Assembly (NCBI GenBank): GCA_019455245.1
Contig: JACFMR010000005.1
Span: 1-64,000, forward strand
DNA length: 64,000 bases
Reading direction: 5' to 3'
Source: Opitutaceae bacterium
GTDB taxonomy: Bacteria; Verrucomicrobiota; Verrucomicrobiia; Opitutales; Opitutaceae
In this document: positions 27,121 to 35,290 of the stretch, piece after piece
Position numbering within the stretch: the stretch's first letter is position 1
How the letters are laid out: each line of letters begins with the position of its first letter
Made by a program: the position numbers and the translations under genes
The notes under the pieces: generated by a model
What the model saw: the letters and a program-made list of their open reading frames with translations, nothing else
Told to the model about the DNA's origin: nothing
Databases searched by the model: none

Positions 27121-27651
27121 ATGAAGACCAAACACCTCATCATTGCCGCGATCGCCGCCGTGGGCGCGATTGGCACCTTGCCGGCGGCCGAGGCTCCCGC
27201 TGACGAAGCGAGGGTCCAGGTCACCTTTGTAAACCCGGAAAAGTTCACCGACGTGCGCGACGATTACATGCCCACCGACAAGGGGCAGGCGGCCAATGTC
27301 GAGGCGATCCGTGAACACATTGAGAAGACCGCCGTGCGCCATCTGCCCGAGGGGCACAAACTGGCCGTCACCATCACCGACATCGACATGGCGGGCGATT
27401 TCGAGCCGTGGCACAAACCCGGTGCCGAGGACGTGCGCATCATCAAGGACATCTATCCCCCGCGGGTGGACCTCGAGTTCAAGATCACCGATGCCGCGGG
27501 CCAGGTGGTCAAGGAAGGCAAGCGCCAGCTCCGCGACCTCTCGTTCATGATGAAGCTCAACATCCGGCGCGACGACATGCACCGCTACGAGAAGGAGCTG
27601 CTCAACGACTGGATGCGCTCCGACCTCGGACCCAAGCTCGCCAAGCGCTGA
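27121..27651 (+). CDS. Secreted DUF3016-like protein
   Basis: A 176-residue precursor with a signal peptide (MKTKHLIIAAIAAVGAIGTL, cleavage expected near AAEA). The mature part has VQVTFVNPEKFTDVRDDYMP, HKLAVTITDIDMAGDFEPW and a C-terminal YEKELLNDWMRSDLGP, as I recall for DUF3016. Function unknown, presumably periplasmic. It follows the oxidoreductase by 47 bases, so co-transcription is possible. Confidence 0.75.
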   Translation: MKTKHLIIAAIAAVGAIGTLPAAEAPADEARVQVTFVNPEKFTDVRDDYMPTDKGQAANVEAIREHIEKTAVRHLPEGHKLAVTITDIDMAGDFEPWHKPGAEDVRIIKDIYPPRVDLEFKITDAAGQVVKEGKRQLRDLSFMMKLNIRRDDMHRYEKELLNDWMRSDLGPKLAKR

Positions 27652-27677
27652 GCCTGCCGCCAAAACCCGTTTGCACC

Positions 27678-27706
27678 CGGCCGCGAGACTGACAAGCTCG
27701 CGGCCG
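27678..27706 (+). promoter_or_regulatory. Strong hairpin reaching the S4-protein start codon
   Basis: CGGCCGCGAG (27678-27687) and CTCGCGGCCG (27697-27706) form a perfect 10-bp stem with a 9-base loop. The last paired G is the first base of the GTG start codon of the S4-domain gene. It may cap the upstream DUF3016 transcript, although no T-run follows, or mask initiation of the RNA-binding protein. Confidence 0.6.
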
Positions 27707-28095
27707 TGTCTTTTGTCACCGAACACGCGCGCATCGACAAGTGGCTCTGGTGCGTGCGGCTCTTCAAGACCCGCGCGCTGGCCACGACGGCCTGCCGCGC
27801 GGGCGCCGTGCTGATCGGCGATGTGCCGGTCAAACCGGCGCGCGAGGTGCGCATCGGCGAGACGGTCTGCGTGCGCCAGGGGCTGATCACGCGGACCCTG
27901 CAGGTGGTGGCCGCCCCTGCCGCGCGCGTGGCCGCGAAGCAGGTGCCGGCGTTTTGCACGGACCTGACCCCGCCGGAGGAATTTGAAAAAGTACGTGCGC
28001 AGCGCGTGCAGCAGTTCCTCGCCCGCGAAAAAGGCGCGGGTCGGCCGACCAAGCGCGAACGCCGCCGGCTCGACCGGCTCCTCGGCCGCGATTGA
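27706..28095 (+). CDS. S4-domain RNA-binding protein (HslR/Hsp15-like)
   Basis: A 129-residue protein. The S4 fold is visible at the N-terminus: RIDKWLWCVRLFKTRALATT, ACRAGAVLIGDVPVKPAREV, and IGETVCVRQGLITRTLQVV. The basic C-terminus (GRPTKRERRRLDRLLGRD) resembles Hsp15, which rescues stalled 50S subunits carrying nascent chain. Start is GTG, embedded in a hairpin; no ATG alternative precedes the S4 motif. Confidence 0.88.
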   Translation: MSFVTEHARIDKWLWCVRLFKTRALATTACRAGAVLIGDVPVKPAREVRIGETVCVRQGLITRTLQVVAAPAARVAAKQVPAFCTDLTPPEEFEKVRAQRVQQFLAREKGAGRPTKRERRRLDRLLGRD

Positions 28096-28344
28096 GCCGC
28101 GCGCATCGCGCCAACCGCAAGCGGTGGAGCGACTTGCCCCGCCTCCGCCAAACCTACTGCGGGCAAGCCTCAAGGCGCTGGTTTTGACCAAAACAAGAAA
28201 TTCGGCACCGCCTGGTGAAGGCGGCATGAAAAACATTGGGAGAAAAGATAACGATTAAGATAAAGATAACGATTTTCCGAGGAAACCCGGCCAACGTGGC
28301 GGGGAGAATGCGTTCCACCCAAAATCCCCACCACCACCATCTTC
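28096..28344. repeat. Intergenic stretch with diverged nuo-type repeat
   Basis: Contains GCGGTGGAGCGACTTGCC, GGGCAAGCCTCAAGGCGCTG and GAATGCGTTCCACCC, matching pieces of the 83-bp tandem repeat at 4171-4390 in the same order. An AAGATAACGATT direct repeat occurs at about 28245-28275. No gene seen. Confidence 0.6.
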
Positions 28345-28758
28345 ATGAACGTCTATTCCAAGTTTGAGACCGAGCTCGCGGTGCGGCCGGACGACATCGA
28401 CCTCTACCAGCACGTGCACAGCACGCGCTACCTCGACTACGTGCTCGCCGCGCGCTTCGACCAGATGGACCGTTGCTACGGCATGTCGATGCAGGCCTTT
28501 GCGGCGCGCGGCCTCGGCTGGTTCATGTCCGCCGCCAGCATCAACTACAAACGGCCCCTCGGTCTGGGCGACCGCATGGTGGTGCGCTGCTGGATCGAGA
28601 GTTTCACCGCCACCGGCTGCCGGCTCAACTTCGAGATCGACAAGCTGCCCGCCGGCAAGCGCAGCTGCGACGGCCACTGCGATTATGTGCTCGTCACGCT
28701 GGCCAACGGCCGGGCCACGCCGCTGCCCGACGACATCAAGGCGAAATACTCCATCTGA
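28345..28758 (+). CDS. Acyl-CoA thioesterase, 4HBT hotdog family
   Basis: A 137-residue hotdog-fold enzyme. The active-site stretch DIDLYQHVHSTRYLDYVLAA has the catalytic Asp followed by the HVxxxxY of YbgC/FadM-like thioesterases. INYKRPLGLGDRMVVRCWIE is the second typical strand pair. It likely hydrolyses acyl-CoA in the cytosol; chain preference is not visible. Flanked by repeat-filled gaps on both sides, so it is probably monocistronic. Confidence 0.88.
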   Translation: MNVYSKFETELAVRPDDIDLYQHVHSTRYLDYVLAARFDQMDRCYGMSMQAFAARGLGWFMSAASINYKRPLGLGDRMVVRCWIESFTATGCRLNFEIDKLPAGKRSCDGHCDYVLVTLANGRATPLPDDIKAKYSI

Positions 28759-28773
28759 TGGCAATCGCCCGCA

Positions 28774-28920
28774 GCTTTTGGCTTTCGGTGGAGGGGCGAC
28801 CTCTGCGTCGCCCGTTACGGCCCGCGCGGAGGCGGGCCCTCCAAGGATCCAAAAGCCAAGGCCGATTGGAATTAAAGCCACCCGCGGGCGGCCCCTGCCG
28901 GCGCTGCCGCGCCAAGGTCC
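28774..28920. repeat. Composite palindromic repeat
   Basis: CTTTTGG and CCAAAAG outer arms enclose two hairpins (GGGCGAC/GTCGCCC at 28794-28813 and GGCCCGC/GCGGGCC at 28819-28838). CGGCGCTGCCGCGCC follows at about 28900, as in the other GTAGGGC-class elements. It occupies the first part of the 371-base gap before the RRM gene. Confidence 0.7.
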
Positions 28921-29064
28921 AATGGCGCAGCGCGTCCGACCTGAAACCACCCCCGCCCGATTTGGCTTGTGTCATCAACCGGCCTCTGCGATGAAGGGGC
29001 CCTCGTTAGAGAAAGCGTTAGATGACAGGATCTGGTGAGTCGTTGGCTGAGCAAGTGCTCAAGT

Positions 29065-29127
29065 GATGATTTCGAAACCCACGGTGGGAACGGAACTGGC
29101 AGCGGACGGTGTATCTACGAAATCATC
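29065..29127 (+). promoter_or_regulatory. Structured leader of the RRM protein gene
   Basis: GATGATTTCG (29065-29074) and CGAAATCATC (29118-29127) are perfectly complementary and would close a 43-base loop ending two bases before the ATG. The loop contains a small CCCAC/GTGGG hairpin at 29078-29088. A further GAGC/GCTC hairpin lies just upstream at about 29050. No Shine-Dalgarno is visible, and initiation would be covered by the stem, as in cold- or self-regulated leaders. Confidence 0.65.
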
Positions 29128-29129
29128 AG

Positions 29130-29501
29130 ATGAGTAACTCCAAACTATACGTCGGCAACCTGTCGTTCAAGACCACCGAAGACGAGCTCCGCTCGCACTT
29201 CGGCCAATACGGCAGCGTGACCGACGTCTACGTCGCCATGGACAAGATGACCGGCCGCCCCCGCGGCTTTGCGTTCGTCACCATGGGCACAGATGAAGAA
29301 GCCAAGACCGCGGCCGAGAAGATCAATGGCACCGAGCTCGGTGGCCGTCAGCTGACGGTCAACGAAGCCCGTCCCAAGGAAGAGCGCCCGGGTGGCGGCT
29401 TCGGCGGCGGCGGCGGTGGCCGTGGTTTCGGCGGCGGCGGCGGTGGTGGTCGCGGCGGTTTCGGCGGTGGCCGCGATCGCGGCGGTCGCGATCGCTACTG
29501 A
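29130..29501 (+). CDS. RRM-domain RNA-binding protein with Gly-rich tail
   Basis: A 123-residue protein. A single RRM has RNP2 KLYVGNLSF (residues 5-13) and RNP1 RGFAFVTM near residue 45. The tail is Gly/Arg-rich with GGGFGGG and [12 protein letters not shown] repeats, as in cyanobacterial and other bacterial Rbp proteins that are often cold-induced. ATG 29130 is chosen because the RRM begins there. It has its own terminator and is followed 200 bases later by a DEAD-type helicase with a similar Gly/Arg tail, suggesting a shared role in RNA remodelling. Confidence 0.95.
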   Translation: MSNSKLYVGNLSFKTTEDELRSHFGQYGSVTDVYVAMDKMTGRPRGFAFVTMGTDEEAKTAAEKINGTELGGRQLTVNEARPKEERPGGGFGGGGGGRGFGGGGGGGRGGFGGGRDRGGRDRY

Positions 29502-29535
29502 TCCAATCGTCGTTCTAACGAACCGATTTTCACGA

Positions 29536-29568
29536 GGGACGGAGCTCCTTTGGGCTCCGTCCCTTTTT
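29536..29568 (+). terminator. Rho-independent terminator after the RRM gene
   Basis: GGGACGGAGC (29536-29545) pairs with GCTCCGTCCC (29554-29563) and is followed directly by TTTTT. It isolates the RRM gene from the downstream helicase gene. Confidence 0.92.
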
Positions 29569-29702
29569 GTTTCTTCGCGGCGTCGCAGACCTGTCATTCC
29601 GGACGCGGCGGAGAACCGGCGACGGATTGCGTCCGCGCCATGCAACGAGGGTCCGGGTTGGATCTGTCGTTGCCCACAGAATGACACCCTCTCCCTTCGT
29701 TT

Positions 29703-30956
29703 ATGCCTTTCAAAGCACTCAATCTCTCGGAACCCATCCTGCGCGGCGTTCAGGCCGCCGGTTATTCCGATCCCACGCCCATCCAGTTGCGGGCCATCCC
29801 GCTGGTGCTCGCCGGTGGCGATGTCATCGGCTCGGCCCAGACCGGCACCGGCAAGACCGCGGCCTTCGCGCTGCCCATCCTCACGCGCCTCGGCGCGCAC
29901 GGCAAAACTCGCGTGCTCGTCCTCGAGCCCACGCGTGAACTCGCCGCCCAGGTCGAGACGTCGTTTCGCGATTTCGCGCGCTTCACCGACCTGCGCACCG
30001 TCGCTGTCTTCGGCGGCGTCGGCTACGGTCACCAGCGCAACGAGCTGCGCCGCGGCGTTGATGTCATAGTGGCCACGCCCGGCCGCCTCATGGACTACCT
30101 CAAGGACGGCACGCTGAGCCTCCGCGACATCAACACCCTCGTGCTCGACGAGGTCGACCACATGCTCGACATGGGCTTCCTGCCCGTGGTGAAGGACATC
30201 ATCGGCCGCTGCCCGCGCGAGCGGCAGACGTTGCTGTTTTCCGCCACCGTGCCGCCGGAGATCCAGGCCATCGCCTCGTTCGCCCTGCGCAACCCGACGC
30301 GCGTCGAGGTCGGCGTCAACCGCACGGTCAACGAGTCGGTCAACCACGCGCTCTTTCCCGTCGGCTTCGCCCAGAAGTTCGACCTGCTGCTCGCCCTCCT
30401 CGAGAAGACCGACTTCGACAGCGTGCTCGTGTTTTCGCGCACCAAGCACGGGGCCGACAAGATCGCGCGCCGGCTCAAGGCCGCCAACCATTCCGTCGCC
30501 GTCCTGCACGCCAACCGTTCGCAGAACCAGCGCATCGAGGCGCTCGCCGGCTTCAAGTCCGGCAAATACGAGGTGATGGTCGCAACCGACATCGCCGCGC
30601 GCGGCATCGATGTGGCCGGCGTCTCGCACGTGATCAACTACGACGTGCCGGAGAAGCCCGAGGACTACGTGCACCGCATCGGCCGCACCGGCCGTGCGCA
30701 GGCCGTGGGCGACGCGTTCACGATCGTCACGCCGGAAAACGAAAAGGACATCCGCGACATCCAGCGTTTCATCGGCGCGAAGATTCCCGAGCTCAAACTC
30801 GAGGGCTTCCCCTATGGCCCCTACGCGGCCCGCCCCGAGCGCCCGCCCGAGCAGCGCGAGAGCCGCGGCCAGAGCGCGGCCCACGGTGACTTTGCGCAAA
30901 AGCGCGGCGGTTTCCGCGGCTTTGGCGGCGGCGGTGGCCGGCGCGGCCGCCGCTGA
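29703..30956 (+). CDS. DEAD-box family ATP-dependent RNA helicase (DEVD variant)
   Basis: A 417-residue RhlE-like helicase. Motifs in order: Q-motif PTPIQLRAIP, Walker A AQTGTGKTAA, Ia PTRELAAQ, Ib TPGRLMDY, II VLDEVDHMLD, III FSATV, IV VFSRTK, V ATDIAARGIDV, VI HRIGRTGRA. Motif II has Val in place of Ala (DEVD), a tolerated but noticeable change. The C-terminus is [17 protein letters not shown], matching the neighbouring RRM protein in style. It probably unwinds structured RNA in the cold or in ribosome assembly. Confidence 0.95.
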   Translation: MPFKALNLSEPILRGVQAAGYSDPTPIQLRAIPLVLAGGDVIGSAQTGTGKTAAFALPILTRLGAHGKTRVLVLEPTRELAAQVETSFRDFARFTDLRTVAVFGGVGYGHQRNELRRGVDVIVATPGRLMDYLKDGTLSLRDINTLVLDEVDHMLDMGFLPVVKDIIGRCPRERQTLLFSATVPPEIQAIASFALRNPTRVEVGVNRTVNESVNHALFPVGFAQKFDLLLALLEKTDFDSVLVFSRTKHGADKIARRLKAANHSVAVLHANRSQNQRIEALAGFKSGKYEVMVATDIAARGIDVAGVSHVINYDVPEKPEDYVHRIGRTGRAQAVGDAFTIVTPENEKDIRDIQRFIGAKIPELKLEGFPYGPYAARPERPPEQRESRGQSAAHGDFAQKRGGFRGFGGGGGRRGRR

Positions 30957-30972
30957 GCCGGCGTGACTCCGA

Positions 30973-31002
30973 CCCGGGCGCGATTTTCCGCCCGGGTTTT
31001 TT
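30973..31002 (+). terminator. Rho-independent terminator after the helicase gene
   Basis: CCCGGGCG (30973-30980) pairs with CGCCCGGG (30989-30996), followed by six T residues. Good stem, short loop, clear U-tract. Confidence 0.93.
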
Positions 31003-31039
31003 GTGTTCAAACCGGCCGGACTCTGCCTCCTTGGCCGGT

Positions 31040-32419
31040 ATGTCGCCGCACCCCATCGACGCGCTGCTGCCGGGTTTCACGGACCTCGATCCCGGCGCCA
31101 AAATCGCGGCGGTCGAGCGGCTGACCGCTCCGGCGCGCACGCACCCAAGCGGGATTTTTGTCTGCATGCCGTTTATCGCCGCAGAGGGACTGCGGCCGAT
31201 GCAGGAGACGGACTTTGGCGCCATGGACCGGCCGGCCGACAACTGGGGCCACCGGCTCAAGTCGCCCGTGGATTTTTTCAACAACGAGAACTCGATCACG
31301 ACCTCGGGCAGCCACCTCGCGGCGCAGAGTTTGCGTTACCAGGCCACCGGCGACCCGGCGGCGTTGGCGGCGGCGCGCGTGGCGTATCGCTCGCTGCGCA
31401 TCGTGTTCGAATTCGGCGCCCAGGCCGGTCAACCGGGTTTTCTGGGCAAGCCGTTTCATTTCGAACCCTCGGTGCACACCACCGGCGACCAGTATCTGCA
31501 TGCGTTGTGGGGCTGGTGGACGTTTTACCCGGTCGCATCGGCGGAGGAGCAGCGCGAGATCCGGACGATGATCGCGGCCGCGGCCGATTACCAGATCGCG
31601 GTGGACTACCGCATTTTCCATCGCAGCGGCGGCGACTGGAGCAACCGGCTCGATCCTACGGATTACAACGCCATCATGGCCGCCCTGGTGGCCGCGGCTT
31701 ACAAACTCACCGGCGCGGCCAAGTATCGTGATGCGTATCAATTTGTGGTGCAGACCGGCCGGTGGATGCACGAGCGCCGGCTGGACGGGATTGTGCGGGA
31801 GTTTCGCAACGGCACCTACCGGGCCCAACCGTGGGATCGCATCGCCGGCGCCGATGTGGCCGCGGGGGAGTTTGCGCATTGGGAGCAGATCCAGCACTGC
31901 CAGTTTGCCGCGATCTCCGCGGCCATCATCCACGAATGCGTGCCCGACCTGTTCACGGCGGACGATTTGCGGCGGGTGCTGGCGTTGTGGTGGTCGGATC
32001 ATCGCATGGGTTACGATCCGGACCGGCGCGGCTACCTTTATTGGTTTTTGGTTGGGACTAGGAACATGGGCTGGCGCCGCATCCCGCGCACCCCGCGGTT
32101 GCCGCGCGAGCAATGGCTGGGCGGCCACCCGATGTTGTCCTACGCGGCGGAGTGGATCTACGGCGACTGCCTCGCGCGGTTCATGTGGACGGCATTGCTG
32201 GTGGCGCGGCACTGCCCGGAGCGGCGTGACGAGGCCGTCGGCTACGCGGCGGACATGTTGCGCGCGCTGGAGCCGCGGCATCTGCTGTGGATCGCCGATC
32301 CCGACGGGCAGCAGGTGCCGCCGGAGTTGAACTATTTCACGCGTTTCCTGAGCAGTGAGGCGCCGGAGTGTCTGATCGCATCGTATTGGGAAGGCCGGCG
32401 GCTGGGACTTTGGTCCTGA
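31040..32419 (+). CDS. 459-residue protein of unknown family, all-helical toroid-like
   Basis: No signal peptide or membrane helix. The sequence is helical with many Trp and Tyr and paired-helix spacing (ALWGWWTFYPVASAEEQREI, NAIMAALVAAAYKLTGAAKY, FAAISAAIIHECVPDLFT), which recalls (alpha/alpha)6-barrel carbohydrate enzymes or terpenoid cyclases. I do not recognise the family. ATG 31040 is used because an earlier in-frame start (31001) falls in the preceding terminator T-tract. The next gene starts 44 bases downstream. Confidence 0.75.
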   Translation: MSPHPIDALLPGFTDLDPGAKIAAVERLTAPARTHPSGIFVCMPFIAAEGLRPMQETDFGAMDRPADNWGHRLKSPVDFFNNENSITTSGSHLAAQSLRYQATGDPAALAAARVAYRSLRIVFEFGAQAGQPGFLGKPFHFEPSVHTTGDQYLHALWGWWTFYPVASAEEQREIRTMIAAAADYQIAVDYRIFHRSGGDWSNRLDPTDYNAIMAALVAAAYKLTGAAKYRDAYQFVVQTGRWMHERRLDGIVREFRNGTYRAQPWDRIAGADVAAGEFAHWEQIQHCQFAAISAAIIHECVPDLFTADDLRRVLALWWSDHRMGYDPDRRGYLYWFLVGTRNMGWRRIPRTPRLPREQWLGGHPMLSYAAEWIYGDCLARFMWTALLVARHCPERRDEAVGYAADMLRALEPRHLLWIADPDGQQVPPELNYFTRFLSSEAPECLIASYWEGRRLGLWS

Positions 32420-32463
32420 CACGCTTTTCTTGTTTCCCCGGACCGCATCCGCCGGCATCCGTT

Positions 32464-33105
32464 GTGACCGTGTCCGCCGCCCCTGTCACCGTCGCCGCCG
32501 TTGAAAGCCATCTCGCCGCCCTGCGGGCGTGCGGCCGCTGTCCGCAGATGCACAAACCGGTCGTTGTCGGCCGCGCGGTCGCGAGCCGCGTGCTGCTCGT
32601 CGGCCAGGCGCCGGGCGACAAGGAACCGAAGCTCGGCCGGCCGTTCGCGTGGACGGCGGGCAAGACGCTGTTCAAGTGGTTTCACGCGGCCTTGGGCTGG
32701 AGCGAGGACGAGGTTCGCGACCGGATTTACTTTGCCGCGGTCTGCCGCTGTTTTCCCGGCAAGAAGCCGACCGGGGGCGACCGCGTGCCGGCGCCGGACG
32801 AGATCGCCAATTGTGCGCACTGGCTCGAACGCGAGATGATGTTGCTGCGTCCCGATTTGGTGCTGCCCGTGGGCAAGCTGGCCATCACGCAGTTCCTGCC
32901 GCCGGCGCCGCTCAACGACACCATTGGGAAGAGTTTTCGCATCAGCTACCGCGGACACGAGGCGGATTGCGTGCCGCTGCCACATCCGTCGGGGGCCTCG
33001 CCCTGGCATCGCATGGAGCCGGGCAAGACGCTCCTGCAGCAGGCGCTCCGGCTCGTGGCCCGGCATCCGGCGGTAAAAAATGCCGTGTCATCGGGCCGCA
33101 AATGA
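32464..33105 (+). CDS. Uracil-DNA glycosylase family protein (family 4-like)
   Basis: A 213-residue DNA-repair type protein. Motif A is GQAPGDKEPKLGRPFAWTAG and motif B is LPHPSGASPW. Cys23/Cys26 (RACGRCPQ), Cys96 and Cys117 are spaced like the [4Fe-4S] ligands of family 4 UDGs (70 residues between the second and third), with a slightly longer final gap. The Trp/Ala after GRPF differ from the usual GxAG. GTG 32464 or 32470 must be the start, because the preceding gene ends at 32419. Confidence 0.82.
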   Translation: MTVSAAPVTVAAVESHLAALRACGRCPQMHKPVVVGRAVASRVLLVGQAPGDKEPKLGRPFAWTAGKTLFKWFHAALGWSEDEVRDRIYFAAVCRCFPGKKPTGGDRVPAPDEIANCAHWLEREMMLLRPDLVLPVGKLAITQFLPPAPLNDTIGKSFRISYRGHEADCVPLPHPSGASPWHRMEPGKTLLQQALRLVARHPAVKNAVSSGRK

Positions 33106-33120
33106 CCAAGCTGATTCTCC

Positions 33121-33585
33121 ATGTCCTGGCGCCCATTTATTCTGCTCGTCGCGTTGCTCACCCCCTGCCTGCTGCAGGCGCAGCGCGAAAAACTGCCTCC
33201 GGAAGACCTGGCCTGGGTGGAGGAAAATTTTCCGGATGCGCGCAAGTCCAGCACGGGCATCCGCTTCCTCGGGCTGGAAGTTGGCACCGGTGAAACCATC
33301 CGACAGGGCGACCTCGCCTCCGTGCTTTACACCGGCCGGTTGACCACGGGCGAAACCTTTGACCAGCAGATCGATCCGGAAAAACCCCTGCAATTCCGCG
33401 TGGGCCGCGGTCAGGTCATCCAAGGCTGGGATCAGATCATCAAACTGATGCGGGTCGGCGACAAATGGATCGTCATCATCCCGCCGGAACTGGCCTACGG
33501 CACCCGCGGTTCACCCCCGCGCATCCCGCGCAACGCCACCTTGATCTTCACCATCCAGGTGGTGGGCGTGGAACGCGGTTCGTGA
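33121..33585 (+). CDS. Exported FKBP-type peptidyl-prolyl isomerase
   Basis: A 154-residue precursor with signal peptide (SWRPFILLVALLTPCLLQAQ). The FKBP core includes GDLASVLYTGRLTTGETFDQ, FRVGRGQVIQGWDQIIKLMR and IPPELAYGTRGSPPRIPRNA, covering the active-site aromatics and the Ile-Pro-Pro loop. It acts as a proline isomerase/chaperone outside the cytoplasm. It lies 15 bases after the UDG gene, so it is probably in the same transcript. Confidence 0.94.
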   Translation: MSWRPFILLVALLTPCLLQAQREKLPPEDLAWVEENFPDARKSSTGIRFLGLEVGTGETIRQGDLASVLYTGRLTTGETFDQQIDPEKPLQFRVGRGQVIQGWDQIIKLMRVGDKWIVIIPPELAYGTRGSPPRIPRNATLIFTIQVVGVERGS

Positions 33586-33591
33586 ATCCGG

Positions 33592-33840
33592 TTATTCCCG
33601 GGCGGCCGAAGTGAATTCGTAACGCTGACGAAATTCCTCGATGGCCCGGCTGCGGGCGACATCGGGCGTCAGTCCCTGCCGCATCAATTCCGCGCCGCGC
33701 TGCTCGATCCAGCGCTGCTTGAAGGATTCCTCCACCTGCACCGAAATGTGCCTGTCCTCCTTGGGCTTCCGGCCCAAGGCCGCGCAACCCGCGAACAACA
33801 GGACGGCACCACCCAGACCGAAAATGATGAATCGTTTCAT
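33592..33840 (-). CDS. Small lipoprotein, unknown function
   Basis: An 82-residue precursor with a lipobox (GGAVLLFAGCAALG; predicted lipidated Cys at about residue 18). The mature part is short and charged (EESFKQRWIEQRGAELMRQG). Convergent with the FKBP gene, 6 bases between stops. ATG 33840 is taken as start; two in-frame ATGs upstream give a few more residues. Confidence 0.7.
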   Translation of the reverse strand: MKRFIIFGLGGAVLLFAGCAALGRKPKEDRHISVQVEESFKQRWIEQRGAELMRQGLTPDVARSRAIEEFRQRYEFTSAARE

Positions 33841-33943
33841 ATTGTTCATGGTATGAGCCAAGTTTGCCGATGTCCAAGCGTTCCGGGCGAGCGAATCTTT
33901 TTGTTTTCGTGCAAATCTCCTTCATGTTAACCTCCATTACGTC

Positions 33944-35284
33944 ATGAGCGATGAGCCGAAGCTGCCCCCTTTGCGCCTGAAACCGCGTTTGCGTTCCGAG
34001 GAGTCTGCCAATCCCCCGGCGGCGACGGAACCACCGGCTTCCGAGACTTCCGCTCCGTCGGCAGAACCCGCCCCCGCCACCACCCAGGAAGGTGCGCCGC
34101 GCCTGCGCTTGAAACCTCGTCTGACCGCGGAGCCCGCCCCGGAACCGAAGCCCGAGGAAACCGCGCCGGCCGCAGGCGCCCCCGCGGCTCAGGCGGAATC
34201 AAGCGCCGATTCATCTTCCGGCTCCCGGCTGCGGTTGAAACCCAAGCTGCAGGTGGAGGCCCCGGCCGAACCCGCACCCGCCGAATCCCAGGCCCAACCC
34301 GCGGAGCCGGCTCCTGGGCCGCCGGCTGAACCCACGCCGGCGGCAGAACCGGCGCCATCGGAAGCCGCCACGGCTGCCGGTGGCGAAACGCCGAAACTCA
34401 AACTCAAGGTCAAGCCGCCCGCTCCCGCAGCACCCGCGCCTGCACCTTCCGCACCACCGCCGCCGCCCGCAGCAGTGCCGCCCCCTCCGGTTGTGCCGCC
34501 GCCGTTGCCCATGGTCGCACCCCCGCCACCGGTTGGTGCCGGCACCAAACCGCCGATGCCCCCGCCGATCGTGCACCTCAAGGCACCGGAGGACATGGAT
34601 GAGGCCAAGCTGGCCGCCGAAGCGCTGCCGCCTCCGGTCAAACCGAAACCGAAGCGCAAACTGATCGCTTCGGTGATCGGTGTCGTGGTGTTGTTGTCGG
34701 CGGCCTACGTCGTGTGGCAGCAATTTCGGCCCGAGCCGCCACCGCCGGCCGAGCCGCCCGCGACGGACAAACCGGCTGCGCCCACCGCGCCCGCCCCGCT
34801 CACTCCTTCCGAGACCCTGAACAAAATCGCCACCCTGCCGGGGGAGATGGTTGGTCGCGCCCAGGATGCCATCGCGGCCAAACGCGACAGCGAACAGATG
34901 CGCGTGGACGCACTCGCCGCCGGGGAGCAGCCGCCGGATAAATCACCCGCCGCGCCTGTGACCCAGCCGGTGGCGGCTCCTCCGGCTCCGACCACGGTCG
35001 AAGTTCAATCGCAGACGCAAATCGCCCCGGGCCTGACCGCCACCAACACCACGGTCATGGCGGCGGTCGAGGCGAGTCCGGCGTTCAGCGCGTTCGTGGC
35101 GGAAATGCGCATCAACGGCGTGTTTCAAGGTTCGCCGGCCCGCGCGTTGATCAACGGCCACACCTACCGCGAAGGCCAGTTGATCGATCCGGCGCTGGGC
35201 ATCGTGTTCGACCACGTCGAGCCCGAGACGAAGCAGATTATCTTCCGCGATCAGTCGGGCGCGACCGTCTCGCGCAAATATTGA
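33944..35284 (+). CDS. Pro/Ala-rich single-pass membrane protein with RLKPRL repeats
   Basis: A 446-residue protein. The cytosolic N-terminal about 240 residues are Pro/Ala/Glu-rich and hold four spaced copies of a basic motif: PLRLKPRL, RLRLKPRL, RLRLKPKL and KLKLKVKP. One membrane helix follows (LIASVIGVVVLLSAAYVVW), then a second Pro-rich stretch and a C-terminal about 70-residue domain (FVAEMRINGVFQGSPARALI, NGHTYREGQLIDPALGIVF). That domain resembles the secretion/pilus PilP/GspC-type beta domain in its PARAxINGxxYxxGxxI pattern. The topology resembles TonB or GspC; the function is unknown. Confidence 0.8.
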   Translation: MSDEPKLPPLRLKPRLRSEESANPPAATEPPASETSAPSAEPAPATTQEGAPRLRLKPRLTAEPAPEPKPEETAPAAGAPAAQAESSADSSSGSRLRLKPKLQVEAPAEPAPAESQAQPAEPAPGPPAEPTPAAEPAPSEAATAAGGETPKLKLKVKPPAPAAPAPAPSAPPPPPAAVPPPPVVPPPLPMVAPPPPVGAGTKPPMPPPIVHLKAPEDMDEAKLAAEALPPPVKPKPKRKLIASVIGVVVLLSAAYVVWQQFRPEPPPPAEPPATDKPAAPTAPAPLTPSETLNKIATLPGEMVGRAQDAIAAKRDSEQMRVDALAAGEQPPDKSPAAPVTQPVAAPPAPTTVEVQSQTQIAPGLTATNTTVMAAVEASPAFSAFVAEMRINGVFQGSPARALINGHTYREGQLIDPALGIVFDHVEPETKQIIFRDQSGATVSRKY

Positions 35285-35290
35285 GCGCGG

